From Chthonomonadales bacterium (GTDB lineage Bacteria > Armatimonadota > Chthonomonadetes > Chthonomonadales > CAJBBX01): a stretch of 37,678 nt of DNA. Positions 27,610-37,678 of this stretch are shown piece after piece (the first letter of the stretch is position 1; every line of letters begins with the position of its first letter). The translations under genes and the position numbers were made by a program. A model generated the notes under the pieces. The model worked only from the letters and a program-made list of their open reading frames with translations. It was not told the origin of the DNA and did not search any database. The stretch spans positions 1-37,678 of the forward strand of contig JAAYVH010000261.1 in the NCBI GenBank assembly GCA_012517255.1. The letters are read 5' to 3'.

Positions 27610-27708
27610 GGAATCGGCTCAGTCAGCAGCGAGAGGGCAGCGCAGGCCGTGCATGGCGGCGGCATCCCCGGGACTCATCGTAGGAGCATTATGCATCGGC
27701 GGCCGGAT

Positions 27709-27744
27709 CGCCGGTGCCCCGGCGACAGCGTGCCACGCCGGCAC
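27709..27744. terminator. Two adjacent hairpins between convergent genes (CGCCGG-TGCC-CCGGCG; GTGCC-ACGCC-GGCAC)
   Basis: Perfect 6-bp and 5-bp stems in the gap between the permease (+) and the DUF6785-like transporter (-); no T-tract. Confidence 0.35.
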
Positions 27745-27756
27745 GAGGCCCGACGG

Positions 27757-29793
27757 CTATCCCGCGAAGTAGATATGGTACGACTGGCTTGCCTCGGGCG
27801 CGATGAAGAGGCTGAGCACGGGCCAGAAGATGCCCGCGCAGAAGAAATGGCCAATGGTGAGACCGAGGAAGAACGGTATGCCCTTGCGATAGAGCGGCAG
27901 CCCGCCAAAACGCAGGATCATGGCCTTGAGCAGCCATGCGACCATGATCGCGAACCATGCGTTGAGCGACTCGCCGTAGGCCGTCGCGATGCAGAACCCC
28001 AGCGGGTGCAGAGGAAGCCTCAGCATCTGACTGCGCAGGAGACTCAGACCGGCGACTACGACAAAGCCGCCTCCCGCCGCGAACAGCCTGTTCATGTCGC
28101 GCAGCGGCGGCGAGGCGAGGCGGGCAGACATCTGCTGATACTCCTGAGCCGCTACCGTCGCTCTGAACTCGCCCGAGCCTCCGCCGCCTCCCGCTACGTT
28201 GCTGCCGATCTGGTAGTACGTGCTCAGATGGATCCAGAATGCGGCGGCGAGACCGATGGCGAACGCAATCCCCACGAACACGAGAAGCGTGCGCATGGGC
28301 AGCCGGTTCTCATTGGCGATCTTGGCCCCGTCGAGCTGGTAGGCAGCGTGCTCCTGCACGAAATGGTGCCTTGACAGCCAGGCCAGACTGGACAGCAGCA
28401 CGAATGAACCGGTACCGCCCCATGCGAGCGTCTGAGGCACGGACACGATGTTGAGCAGCATCTCCTTGGGCATGCCGTAGGGGTACACGAAGCCGAGGGG
28501 TACCCCCGTTTCGGCGCGGATGCGCGCGACAACGAGGACGTAGATCAGCAGCATGCCGAAGAAGCCTGCCGCGAGCCAGATCGCCATGCCAGCCGCGCGG
28601 CAGAAGGCCAGCACAAACAGGCCGGAGAGGGCCAGCCCGATCCAGGCCCACCGTTCCTCGACGACCTCGGGATCCGGCCTGCCGCGCGCGAAAGCCCTCC
28701 GAAGGCTCTTCATCAGCGTCGCTCGCAGCCCCAGCAGGAGCACCAGCCCCATCGCTATGTAGCCCCCGGCCGACTGCTCCTGCGTGTAGGGGAATCCGGG
28801 GGAGTCGTAGCCCAGCGCCGTACCGGCAACGGCGAAAGCGCGGTTGAGGAAATAGAAGAACCAGATCGAGAACGTGATCTCCAGCGGCACGAAATAGCCG
28901 ATGCCGATGGCCTCGATGAAGAAGATGATGAACATGGCTCCCACCGGCGTCCATGGCCGATCCTGAAAGTAGGGACTCAGCGGAATGAAGAAGCCGATGG
29001 ACGGCGCGGGCGGATATACCGTGTGGAGGATGTTGATGCCGTTGTAGAGCGCGGCGACGCCGAAACCCAGCATGAAGATGGCCTTGCGCGTTCGACGCTC
29101 GCCGTAGGATCGCCAGTCGTCCGAAGCGATGGCCAGCGGCACGGCCAGCAGGGGAAACGTCAGTCGTTCTTCGCGTATCCAGCGCCGCCTGACCAGAACG
29201 ATGATGCAGTAGGCGCCGAGGAACAGCGCGCTCAGGAAGAGATACCATGCGACGATCGGCGCAGCCCATGCGGCCCATGGAAAGGGCTTATCGGGGGCGC
29301 CTTCGTAGTAATCGAGCACGGCATCCCTGTCGCGCGGCGCATACCATTGCGGCAAATACTCGGCGTACCGCGCCATGGCAGGATCTGTTCGCCCCTGATA
29401 CTGCATGGACACCAGGTGGGGCAGAAAGGCACGCATCTGGTAGGGACTGCTGATGATCGTCGAGACTGCCAGCATGACATAGACCATGAGAACCTGCACC
29501 CGCGTCGGCGCAAAGCGGGGCGCCAGGCGGCGCAGCACGGGTCGGGCGAGACTGAGCAGGAGCAACGATGCGAATGCGGGCAGCGGGGGCACGCCGTGGC
29601 TGACATAGCGTCCCGTCACCATCTCAGTGAAGCGAATGGAGAGGCTGGTCAGGACGATCAGGACGATGCCGACGCCGATGGCGGCCGCAGCCCGACCCAG
29701 CGTCAGTGCGGGCTCCGCAACGGCGCCGGTGTCGTTGCCGCTCGAGGCGGCAGCGATGGTGGGGTCTCTGTCCATAGGTGTCGGTGCGCGCAT
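27757..29793 (-). CDS. DUF6785/DUF6784-like multi-TM (OPT-like) membrane protein
   Basis: FSIWFFYFLNRAFAVAGTALGYDSPGFPYTQEQSAGGYIAMGLVLLLGLR...VVARIRAETGVPLGFVYPYGMPKEMLLNIV; about 14 hydrophobic stretches. Confidence 0.8.
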   Translation of the reverse strand: MRAPTPMDRDPTIAAASSGNDTGAVAEPALTLGRAAAAIGVGIVLIVLTSLSIRFTEMVTGRYVSHGVPPLPAFASLLLLSLARPVLRRLAPRFAPTRVQVLMVYVMLAVSTIISSPYQMRAFLPHLVSMQYQGRTDPAMARYAEYLPQWYAPRDRDAVLDYYEGAPDKPFPWAAWAAPIVAWYLFLSALFLGAYCIIVLVRRRWIREERLTFPLLAVPLAIASDDWRSYGERRTRKAIFMLGFGVAALYNGINILHTVYPPAPSIGFFIPLSPYFQDRPWTPVGAMFIIFFIEAIGIGYFVPLEITFSIWFFYFLNRAFAVAGTALGYDSPGFPYTQEQSAGGYIAMGLVLLLGLRATLMKSLRRAFARGRPDPEVVEERWAWIGLALSGLFVLAFCRAAGMAIWLAAGFFGMLLIYVLVVARIRAETGVPLGFVYPYGMPKEMLLNIVSVPQTLAWGGTGSFVLLSSLAWLSRHHFVQEHAAYQLDGAKIANENRLPMRTLLVFVGIAFAIGLAAAFWIHLSTYYQIGSNVAGGGGGSGEFRATVAAQEYQQMSARLASPPLRDMNRLFAAGGGFVVVAGLSLLRSQMLRLPLHPLGFCIATAYGESLNAWFAIMVAWLLKAMILRFGGLPLYRKGIPFFLGLTIGHFFCAGIFWPVLSLFIAPEASQSYHIYFAG

Positions 29794-29807
29794 GCAAACG
29801 CTTACAT
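29792..29807. promoter_or_regulatory. Perfect LacI/GalR-type operator palindrome ATGCAAACGCTTACAT
   Basis: Matches WTGNAANCGNTTNCAW at every fixed position; lies between the SD and start codon of the DUF6785-like gene, overlapping the start codon. Confidence 0.6.
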
Positions 29808-29963
29808 GGCCGCACCTCCTATCTTAGGCGAGAGACGCCCGAATGTCAATGGGGATGATGGGACAAAGGGGACGAACGCCGCCGGTACGCGCGACCGCGG
29901 CAGGAAGATGGCGCGAGGCCGGAGAATGACCATGGTGACCCTGCCCCCAACGGAGAGTGTGCC

Positions 29964-32900
29964 ATGCTCTTGTTCGCCCTGCTTGCCGCGTCGGTAGCCG
30001 AAACGCCTCGCTGTTCCATCAAAGCAACGTACCTGCGCTGCGAGTATCTGACCGACCCGACCGCCGTAGACGCAGAACGCCCGCGCCTGAGCTGGGAGCT
30101 TGCGCCCACCGGCACGCGTGTTCGAGGCGCCGCACAGACGGCCTACCGCATTCGCGTGGCATCGCGGCGTTCGCTGCTGCTCGCAGGAAAGCCGGACCTC
30201 TGGGACTCAGGCAAGGTGGCCGGCGACGCTGCAGCCCGGATCGCCTACGGCGGCTCTCTCCTCGCCCCAGCGCAACAGGCATTCTGGCAGGTGAAGGTCT
30301 GGGACGGAGCAGGAGCTGAGTCGGGCTGGAGCGAGGCGGCACACTGGACGCGCGGCATTCCCCACGACGCATGGAGCGCCTCGTGGATCGGCGATCCGGC
30401 ATCATATCCGCCTGCACAGAAGGCCCACAACGGCTATCACACGCAACTGGAGAGCCGCGCCGACGTGGCAAAGTGGGTGCAGATAGACCTGGGCGAGCCC
30501 CGCACCGTGGACGGCGTGCGTCTCTGGCCCGCCCAGCCCTACGATTGGCACACGCCGACGCCTGGCTTCCTCTTCCCGCTGCGCTTCAGGATCGAGACGG
30601 CGACCTCCGCCGATGGTCCGTTCACCGTCGCGTTCGATGCAACGAGCGCCGACGCATCCGCCGGTTCGGAGGCCTTGCTCTGCACGTTCACGCCTGTCCC
30701 GGCGAGGTTCGTGCGCCTGGTCGCGACGCGACTTCGCGAGCGTGATCCAGGCAACTTCGGCATGGCGCTGGCCGAGATGGAAGTCCTGCAGGGCGTGTCG
30801 ACTGTGAGCAACGGAAAGCCCGTTCAGGCGCTCGATTCCATCGAGAACGGGCCATGGGCCATGGTTAACCTCACCGACGGAGACACGATCAGCCATCCGG
30901 CAGGCGGCGCCGATCCTCTGCCGGCGATCATGCTTCGGCGCGAGTTCCGCCTCGATCGCAAGCCCGCGCGAGCGATCCTGTTCGCGTCGGCGCTGGGCGC
31001 ATACGAAGCGCGCATCAACGGTCAACGCGTGGGCGACCACATCCTTGCGCCCGAGTGGACGGACTATGGCGTGCGCGTACAGTATCAGGGCTACGATGTG
31101 ACGGCGCTGCTGCGCCGTGGCATCAACACGATCACCGCAATCGTTGGCGACGGATGGTACGCAGGGCGCATCGGCCTGTTCCCAGGTCGTGGGCATTACG
31201 GACGCCGACCTGAGTTCCGAGCCGAGCTTCGGGCCGATGGGATCGCGGAGCCTCTGCTCGTCACGGACGGGTCCTGGCGTCTGACCACGGACGGCCCCAT
31301 CCGGCATAGCGATATCCTCGACGGCGAGGTGTATGACGCGCGCAAGGAGATGCCCGGCTGGGATCGGAATGGCTTCGATGACCGAGCATGGGCTGCGGCA
31401 GAGGTCAAGGCTCATCCCACGCTGCGGATGGTGGCGCAGCCGAATGAGCCGATTCGGGTCACGCGCGAGCTTCGTGCGGTGGGTCTGACGCAGCCGTCGC
31501 CGGGCGTGTGGATCTTCGACCTCGGTCAGAACATGGTCGGATGGGTTCGCCTGAAGTTGCGCGCACCCGCAGGGACCACCGTGCACCTGCGCCACGGGGA
31601 GATGCTCAACGATGACGGCACGCTCTACACCGCCAATCTCCGCGGCGCGCCGCAGGGTGACTTCTACGTGTGCAGGGGCGGCACGACTGAGACCTTTGAG
31701 CCCCACTTCACCTATCACGGATTCCGTTACGTGGAGGTGACGGGCCTGCCCCAGGCGCCGGATTCGGGCGACCTCATCGGGCGGGTCTTCCATTCGTCTT
31801 CGCCGGAAGTCGGAACGTTCGCGTGTTCCGATGTCAGCCTGAACCGGCTCTGGCATAACATCGTGTGGACCCAGCGGGCGAACCTCATGAGCACGCCGAC
31901 CGACTGTCCTCAGCGCGACGAGCGGCTCGGGTGGATGGGCGACATTCAGGCGTTCGGCCCCACAGCCTGCCACATCATGGACATGGCGGCCTTCTTCACC
32001 AAGTGGCTGCAGGATGTGCGCGACGCTCAGGCGGAAGATGGGCGCTTCCCTGACTTTGCGCCGAACCCGGGCGACTCCAACAAGCAGTTCTCCGGCGTGC
32101 CAGCGTGGGGCGATGCCGGAGTCATCCTCCCGTGGCTGGTCTACCGAACCTACGGCGATCGCGAACTTCTTGCGACCCACTACCCAGCATGCCGCAAATG
32201 GATCGAGTACATCCACGCCCAGAACCCCGAGCTGATCTGGCTGAACGGCCGACACGCCGACTACAACGACTGGCTCAACGGCGACACCCTGATCGCCGAG
32301 GGATGGCCGACCAAAGGGGGCGAGGTGCCGCGCGAGGTGTTCGCAACGGCGTTCTGGGCCAACTCGACGCGCCTCGTCGCAGCCATGGCCTCGGAGCTGG
32401 GCCTCAAGGACGATGCCGAGCGCTACACGAAGCTGCACGAAGGGATCCGCCGGGCGTTCGTCGAGAGGTTCGTTCAGGCGGACGGCTCGATCCATGGCAA
32501 CACGCAGGCAGGTTACGCTCTGGCGCTCCACTTCGATATCGTTCCTGACGAGCTCAGGCCGAAGGTCGTTGAGAAGCTAATCGGCGCCATCGAAGCCTAC
32601 GACTGGCGGATCTCCACCGGCATCCAGAGCACCCATCGCATGATGATCGAGCTAACTCGCGCGGGCCGATCGGACGTGGCCTACAGGCTGATGATGAATC
32701 GCGTGTTCCCGAGCTGGCTCTACTCGGTGGACAACGGCGCAACCACTATCTGGGAACGCTGGGATGGCTACGTCAAGGGGCGCGGCTTCCAGAACCCGGG
32801 CATGAACTCCTTCAACCACTGGGCGCTGGGCGCCGTCGGGCAGTGGATGGTGGAGACTATTCTGGGCTTGCGGCCCGATCCTGCCGCAGTCGGCTGGCGG

Positions 32901-33206
32901 CGCTTCGTCATCGCGCCGGAGCCCGGCGGAGGCCTGACCTCGGCCAGCGGGACCTATCGAGCCATCTCCGGAACCATCGCCGTCGCATGGCGCATGGGAG
33001 ATCGTACGTTCGAGCTCGACGTCACGATCCCGCCGAACTCCACGGCGACAGTGCTGCTGCCCTGCGACAAGGCCGACGAGGCACGAGAGAGCGGCAAGAG
33101 CGTAGCGGCGGCTCCCGGCGTGCGGGTCATCGGAGTCCGGAATGGCGTACTCGTAATAGAGGTGACTTCGGGAGCCTACAGGTTCGTCTGTCCTCTGCGC
33201 CCGTAG
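29964..33206 (+). CDS. Secreted alpha-L-rhamnosidase (GH78) with inserted F5/8 (discoidin)-like domain
   Basis: LRCEYLTDPTAVDAERPRLSWELAP; VWIFDLGQNMVGWVRLKLRAPAGTTVHLRHGEML; TDCPQRDERLGWMGDIQAFGPTA; insert KWVQIDLGEPRTVDGVRLWP...FGMALAEMEVLQG. Confidence 0.93.
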   Translation: MLLFALLAASVAETPRCSIKATYLRCEYLTDPTAVDAERPRLSWELAPTGTRVRGAAQTAYRIRVASRRSLLLAGKPDLWDSGKVAGDAAARIAYGGSLLAPAQQAFWQVKVWDGAGAESGWSEAAHWTRGIPHDAWSASWIGDPASYPPAQKAHNGYHTQLESRADVAKWVQIDLGEPRTVDGVRLWPAQPYDWHTPTPGFLFPLRFRIETATSADGPFTVAFDATSADASAGSEALLCTFTPVPARFVRLVATRLRERDPGNFGMALAEMEVLQGVSTVSNGKPVQALDSIENGPWAMVNLTDGDTISHPAGGADPLPAIMLRREFRLDRKPARAILFASALGAYEARINGQRVGDHILAPEWTDYGVRVQYQGYDVTALLRRGINTITAIVGDGWYAGRIGLFPGRGHYGRRPEFRAELRADGIAEPLLVTDGSWRLTTDGPIRHSDILDGEVYDARKEMPGWDRNGFDDRAWAAAEVKAHPTLRMVAQPNEPIRVTRELRAVGLTQPSPGVWIFDLGQNMVGWVRLKLRAPAGTTVHLRHGEMLNDDGTLYTANLRGAPQGDFYVCRGGTTETFEPHFTYHGFRYVEVTGLPQAPDSGDLIGRVFHSSSPEVGTFACSDVSLNRLWHNIVWTQRANLMSTPTDCPQRDERLGWMGDIQAFGPTACHIMDMAAFFTKWLQDVRDAQAEDGRFPDFAPNPGDSNKQFSGVPAWGDAGVILPWLVYRTYGDRELLATHYPACRKWIEYIHAQNPELIWLNGRHADYNDWLNGDTLIAEGWPTKGGEVPREVFATAFWANSTRLVAAMASELGLKDDAERYTKLHEGIRRAFVERFVQADGSIHGNTQAGYALALHFDIVPDELRPKVVEKLIGAIEAYDWRISTGIQSTHRMMIELTRAGRSDVAYRLMMNRVFPSWLYSVDNGATTIWERWDGYVKGRGFQNPGMNSFNHWALGAVGQWMVETILGLRPDPAAVGWRRFVIAPEPGGGLTSASGTYRAISGTIAVAWRMGDRTFELDVTIPPNSTATVLLPCDKADEARESGKSVAAAPGVRVIGVRNGVLVIEVTSGAYRFVCPLRP

Positions 33207-33248
33207 GAGCGGCGAGAGGCAAGGAGGCCGCGCGAACGCGCACTCGAG

Positions 33249-34214
33249 CTATATGAGCTTGGGATCAGCCGGGCGCATCTTCTCCCCGTTGCGCAAGCGC
33301 CTGACGTCGCGCGCGGGTGGCTCCCGGAAGTACCTTCGGTATTCCCGGCTGAAGTGAGACGCGTCGGAGTACCCCACGCGGTACGCGGCAGTGGCTGCAT
33401 CCAGCCCCTCGCCGAGCATAAGCCTGCGCGCATGCTGCAGGCGCAGTTGTTTCTGGAACTGGAGCGGGCTCATGTCGGTTATCGCCCTGAAATGCTGGTA
33501 GAAAGCCGACGCGCTCATTCCTGCCTGCGCGGCTACGGCCTCCATCCGCAACGGACGGTCGAACTCTGTCCGCAGCACGGACAGCGCCTTGCCTATGCTT
33601 TGGGTATGGCCTGCCAGAGCCGGTAGACGCCGCAGGCGGTCGCCCTGATCGCCAAGCAGCAGCCGGAACACGATCTCGCGCTTCACCATGGGGGCAAGCA
33701 CCGCTGCGGCAGCGGGTGTCTCCGCCAGCCGCACGAGACGCACGCACGCATCGAGCAGATCGGGGTCGAGGCTGCTGATCCCAACGGCCTTGACGACTGA
33801 CCGGCCCATGGGCGCCGACATCCCGGCTTCAGCCATAAGCGCGCCCACCAGCGCAGCGTCAAGGTCCACCCGTAATGACAGATACGGCCGCTCACGTGTG
33901 GCATCGAGGACTCTGCTCACGGCCGGCAGCGCCATCATTGAGAGGAGGTAGTGGCCGGGGTCATAGCGATAGATTGCCTGGCCAATGCCGACTTCCTTGG
34001 CGCCCTGTGCGACGAGGCACAGGGCGGTGCAATAGACGACGTGGAGGGGTTCCAGCGGGCGGCTGACACGGGCCAGATGGACGCCGGGCAGCGGCTCAAT
34101 CACCCCGTCCACGGAAGCTATGCGCGCGATCCGCTCAATCAGTTCGTCGCGCAGATCCTGCATCCGTCGTGCGGATACGGCGGTGGAGGCGTTCGTGGAG
34201 GCCGAATCTTCCAT
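33249..34214 (-). CDS. AraC-family transcriptional regulator (AraC_N type)
   Basis: HTH MEAVAAQAGMSASAFYQHFRAITDMSPLQFQKQLRLQHARRLML...AAYRVGYSDASHFSREYRRYFREPP; N-terminal VYCTALCLVAQGAKEVGIGQAIYRYDPGHYLL. Start uncertain. Confidence 0.93.
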   Translation of the reverse strand: MEDSASTNASTAVSARRMQDLRDELIERIARIASVDGVIEPLPGVHLARVSRPLEPLHVVYCTALCLVAQGAKEVGIGQAIYRYDPGHYLLSMMALPAVSRVLDATRERPYLSLRVDLDAALVGALMAEAGMSAPMGRSVVKAVGISSLDPDLLDACVRLVRLAETPAAAAVLAPMVKREIVFRLLLGDQGDRLRRLPALAGHTQSIGKALSVLRTEFDRPLRMEAVAAQAGMSASAFYQHFRAITDMSPLQFQKQLRLQHARRLMLGEGLDAATAAYRVGYSDASHFSREYRRYFREPPARDVRRLRNGEKMRPADPKLI

Positions 34215-34409
34215 GCGGCCATGGTACCTCGCTAGCACTCGTCAGGCCAGCGCCGGGCCGGATTCATGCAAGATTCGCCAATACATCTGGAGGAATCGAC
34301 AAGCCGAGCCGACCCCTCCAATACTACTATTAGGGAGCAGCCTCGTCCGATCGGACAGGAATAGATGGCGTTACGTCAGATCGCAACGCTTGCAGGACGG
34401 AACGCATAG

Positions 34410-35273
<864 letters not shown>

Positions 35274-35313
35274 GCCACCCCGCATACGAGCTACGCCCGA
35301 GTGGAGACAGCAC

Positions 35314-36912
35314 ATGAACATTCGCCTGATGGCTTTGATATGGATCGGTCTCGGCGCGGCCGGTGCCGCCACCGGTCAGCCGGATGCGTCGCCGACGGCA
35401 CGCACGGCCTCCGGTGTAGTGCGCGGGGTGACTGACGGGTCTGTCACGAGCTTCAAGGGTATCCCCTATGCGGCGCCGCCCGTGGGCGACTACCGGTGGC
35501 GTCCGCCTCAGCCAGTGATTCCGTGGAAGGGTGTCCGGGATGCCGACAAGTTCGGTCCGGACTGTGCCCAGACTGGCTTCGGTCGGGCCTCCGGCGGAAT
35601 ACCAGCGAACTCGTCAGAGGACTGCCTGTATATCAACGTCTGGCGGCCTGCCGGAACCAAGCCGGGCGCTCGACTGCCGGTCATGGTCTGGATCCACGGC
35701 GGCGCGTTCGTAATGGGCAGCGGATCGTCACCGGTCACCTCCGGAGAAGCATTCGCCCGGCAGGGGGTTATGCTTGTGACTTTCAACTACCGACTGGGCA
35801 GGCTCGGTTTCTTCGCCTTTCCGGCGCTCAGCCGCGAGAGACCCAATGAGCTCAAAGGCAACTACGGCTACATGGATCAGATCGCGGCTCTGAAGTGGGT
35901 ACAGCGGAACATCGGGGCTTTCGGCGGCGACCCGCACAATGTCACCATCTTCGGCGAGTCGGCGGGCGGCGTCTCCGTGCACACCCTTCTGACTTCTCCG
36001 CTCTCCCGCGGTCTGTTTCAGAAGGCGATCATCCAATCCGGCGGCGGCCGAGACGGCGTCCTCACCGGTCGGCCCATGCGCAACGACCGGCAGGACCAGC
36101 CTTCCGCTGAGACCATCGGTGTTAACTTCGCCCGCAAGCACGGCATCACGGGGGAGGACTCTGAGGCGCTGGCGCGACTGCGAGCATTGAACGTCGCCGA
36201 GATCGTGGACAGCGGTCAGGAGACCGCGGGGCACGACGGCCCCATCACTTATGCCGGACCGATCCTTGACGGTCGGCTGATGGTGGAGACGCCCCAGAGC
36301 GCGTATGAAAAAGGGCGTCACATGCGCGTGCCCCTGATCATCGGGGCCAACACCGCTGATTTCGTGGGCTTTGTCAACGCAGACACCAAAGAGGCGATGT
36401 TCTCCCAGTTCGGCGAGCAGGAAGCCGAGGCGAGGGCCGCCTACGATCCGCAGGGAACCGCCTCTCTCAGGGATCTGCTCGTCATGGTGGGAACCGATCG
36501 GGTACAGGCGGAGCCCGCCAGGTTCACTGCACGAGCGTTCGCCGCGAAGCGCCGTGCAGCCTATGTGTATCGTTTCGGCTACGTGCCGGAGCCGGTGCCC
36601 GAGCGGATGCAGGCCGGCGCTCCCCATGGCGCCGAAATCCCCTATGTGTTCGGCGTTCCGGGGGCTTGGCGCGGCGGCGAGCGGTCTGCCGAGGCTGAGG
36701 CGGTGGCCCGAACGCTGAACGCCTACTGGGCCAACTTCGCTCGGCAAGGCGATCCCAATGGTCCCGGCCTCCCGGAATGGCCACGATACCACGCGACGGA
36801 GGACCGGATCCTGTACATTCGCCCGGACGGAACAGCACGCGCGGTGCCGGATCCGTGGCGCAGACGGCTCGACGTGACTGAAAAGGCCGCGAGCGCGGCA
36901 AGGCGTCGCTGA
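35314..36912 (+). CDS. Carboxylesterase type B, secreted
   Basis: SFKGIPYAAPPVGDYRWRPPQP, EDCLYINVWRP, VMVWIHGGAFVMGS, TIFGESAGGVSVHTLLTSP, GAPHGAEIPYVFG. Confidence 0.95.
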   Translation: MNIRLMALIWIGLGAAGAATGQPDASPTARTASGVVRGVTDGSVTSFKGIPYAAPPVGDYRWRPPQPVIPWKGVRDADKFGPDCAQTGFGRASGGIPANSSEDCLYINVWRPAGTKPGARLPVMVWIHGGAFVMGSGSSPVTSGEAFARQGVMLVTFNYRLGRLGFFAFPALSRERPNELKGNYGYMDQIAALKWVQRNIGAFGGDPHNVTIFGESAGGVSVHTLLTSPLSRGLFQKAIIQSGGGRDGVLTGRPMRNDRQDQPSAETIGVNFARKHGITGEDSEALARLRALNVAEIVDSGQETAGHDGPITYAGPILDGRLMVETPQSAYEKGRHMRVPLIIGANTADFVGFVNADTKEAMFSQFGEQEAEARAAYDPQGTASLRDLLVMVGTDRVQAEPARFTARAFAAKRRAAYVYRFGYVPEPVPERMQAGAPHGAEIPYVFGVPGAWRGGERSAEAEAVARTLNAYWANFARQGDPNGPGLPEWPRYHATEDRILYIRPDGTARAVPDPWRRRLDVTEKAASAARRR

Positions 36913-36963
36913 GTCGTGCTGCAGATTCTCGAGACAGACTCTGTCGGAAACGGAGGACACACT

Positions 36964-37376
36964 GTGAACAGGCCACTGCGAAAGCTACGCTTCGGTACTC
37001 TCCTGCTGGTGTTGTTTGCGCTGGCTGCTGTGAGTGCATGCGCGCCGCGGTTGGGGGTCTCCCTAGCCGTCGCGCCTCAGGAGTCAGTCGCAGGGGGCGG
37101 TCGTTGGCCGCAGTTTCGCGGCCCCAATCGGGACGGCGTGTCCAGCGAGACCGGCCTCCTCAAGACCTGGGCTGAGGGAGGACCGCCGCTGGTCTGGAAG
37201 GTGCAGGGCATAGGGACAGGCCACTCGGCTCCCTCAGTGGCGGACGGCCGCATCTATGGCATGAGCTATCGCGGGAAGGACGAGCATGTTTGGGCGCTGT
37301 CCGAGTCCGATGGCAAGGCCATCTGGAGCGTCCGGATCGGTCCCGCCAACTTCGCGGTCGGCCCGCAGGCCCATGA
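36964..37376 (+). pseudogene. 5' fragment of a PQQ-like beta-propeller gene, disrupted by an IS21-family insertion
   Basis: GTG start; signal/lipoprotein-like LLVLFALAAVSAC; WPQFRGPNRDGVSSETGLLKTWAEGGPPLVWKVQGIGTGHSAPSVADGRIYGM...IWSVRIGPANFAVGPQAHD, then unrelated residues to the stop at 37440. Confidence 0.7.
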
Positions 37377-37377
37377 T

Positions 37378-37678
37378 TGCAGAATCTCAGCGAAAAGTGA
37401 GCCAGTTTTCTCAGCGAATCTGAGCCACGGATTGTTGTAATGGATCTGCCATGACGGTGAGATCCGGTGTTCTGTAGCTGGGTCCGTTGATCGCGATCAG
37501 GTGCCGATGGTGGAGCAGTCGGTCGAGTATGGCTCCAGCGATGACCTGGTCGCCTGCGAAGAGGTCGGCCCATGTTTCGAAGCGTCTGTTCGTGGTCAGG
37601 ATGATCGATCCCTTCTCATACATTCGGCTGACGACCTGGAAGAAGAGGTTGGCGCGTGCTGTGTCGAGGTTGGTATAC
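37378..37678 (-). mobile_element. IS21-family element, one terminus with two internal repeats, running off the window
   Basis: Tandem TCTCAGCGAAAAGTGAGCCAGTTT / TCTCAGCGAATCTGAGCCACGG (37385 and 37409) beside an istB 3' end. Exact boundary uncertain (37374-37379). Confidence 0.8.
37411..37678 (-). CDS. istB: IstB-like ATP-binding protein, C-terminal part (truncated by window end)
   Basis: Reverse strand reads YTNLDTARANLFFQVVSRMYEKGSIILTTNRRFETWADLFAGDQVIAGAILDRLLHHRHLIAINGPSYR. Confidence 0.9.
   Translation of the reverse strand, partial: YTNLDTARANLFFQVVSRMYEKGSIILTTNRRFETWADLFAGDQVIAGAILDRLLHHRHLIAINGPSYRTPDLTVMADPLQQSVAQIR

Noticed and set aside
30402-32531. 709-aa antisense ORF inside the rhamnosidase gene
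   Set aside because: Shadow ORF opposite a well-supported GH78 frame; no recognisable domains.

Overview
This 37.7 kb, GC-rich, densely coded bacterial window reads as chromosomal, with about 27 protein-coding genes. The gene mix (DUF1080, DUF2961, GH78, DUF6785-like transporter, PQQ propellers, DUF1573/cytochrome pair) suggests an Armatimonadota- or PVC-like bacterium; this is inference only. No rRNA, tRNA or CRISPR array was recognised. Left part: a non-coding repeat-bearing region, carbohydrate-related proteins, an aminotransferase, and a minus-strand operon (sugar isomerase-like, deoC, DUF1573, nucleotidase/tetraheme cytochrome), then a heparinase-like/GDPD fusion. Centre: a NYN/OST-HTH protein coupled to a PQQ propeller, a histidine kinase with an Rcp1-like regulator, rimO, a large uncharacterised protein coupled to rimO, gltX, two tandem amidohydrolase-fold proteins that seem to lack metal ligands, and an ABC exporter. 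Right part: a DUF6785-like transporter, a GH78 rhamnosidase, AraC/AKR/carboxylesterase genes, and a PQQ protein cut by an IS21-family element at the edge. Best leads: (1) the 611-aa rimO-coupled protein; (2) the lyase-GDPD fusion with a 3x7-bp repeat at the domain junction; (3) a perfect LacI-type palindrome containing an SD-ATG-TAA start-stop just before the transporter start codon; (4) the degenerate amidohydrolase pair; (5) the NYN/OST-HTH protein; (6) a 32-bp-period hairpin array at the left end. All family calls come from reading motifs by eye; no searches were run.
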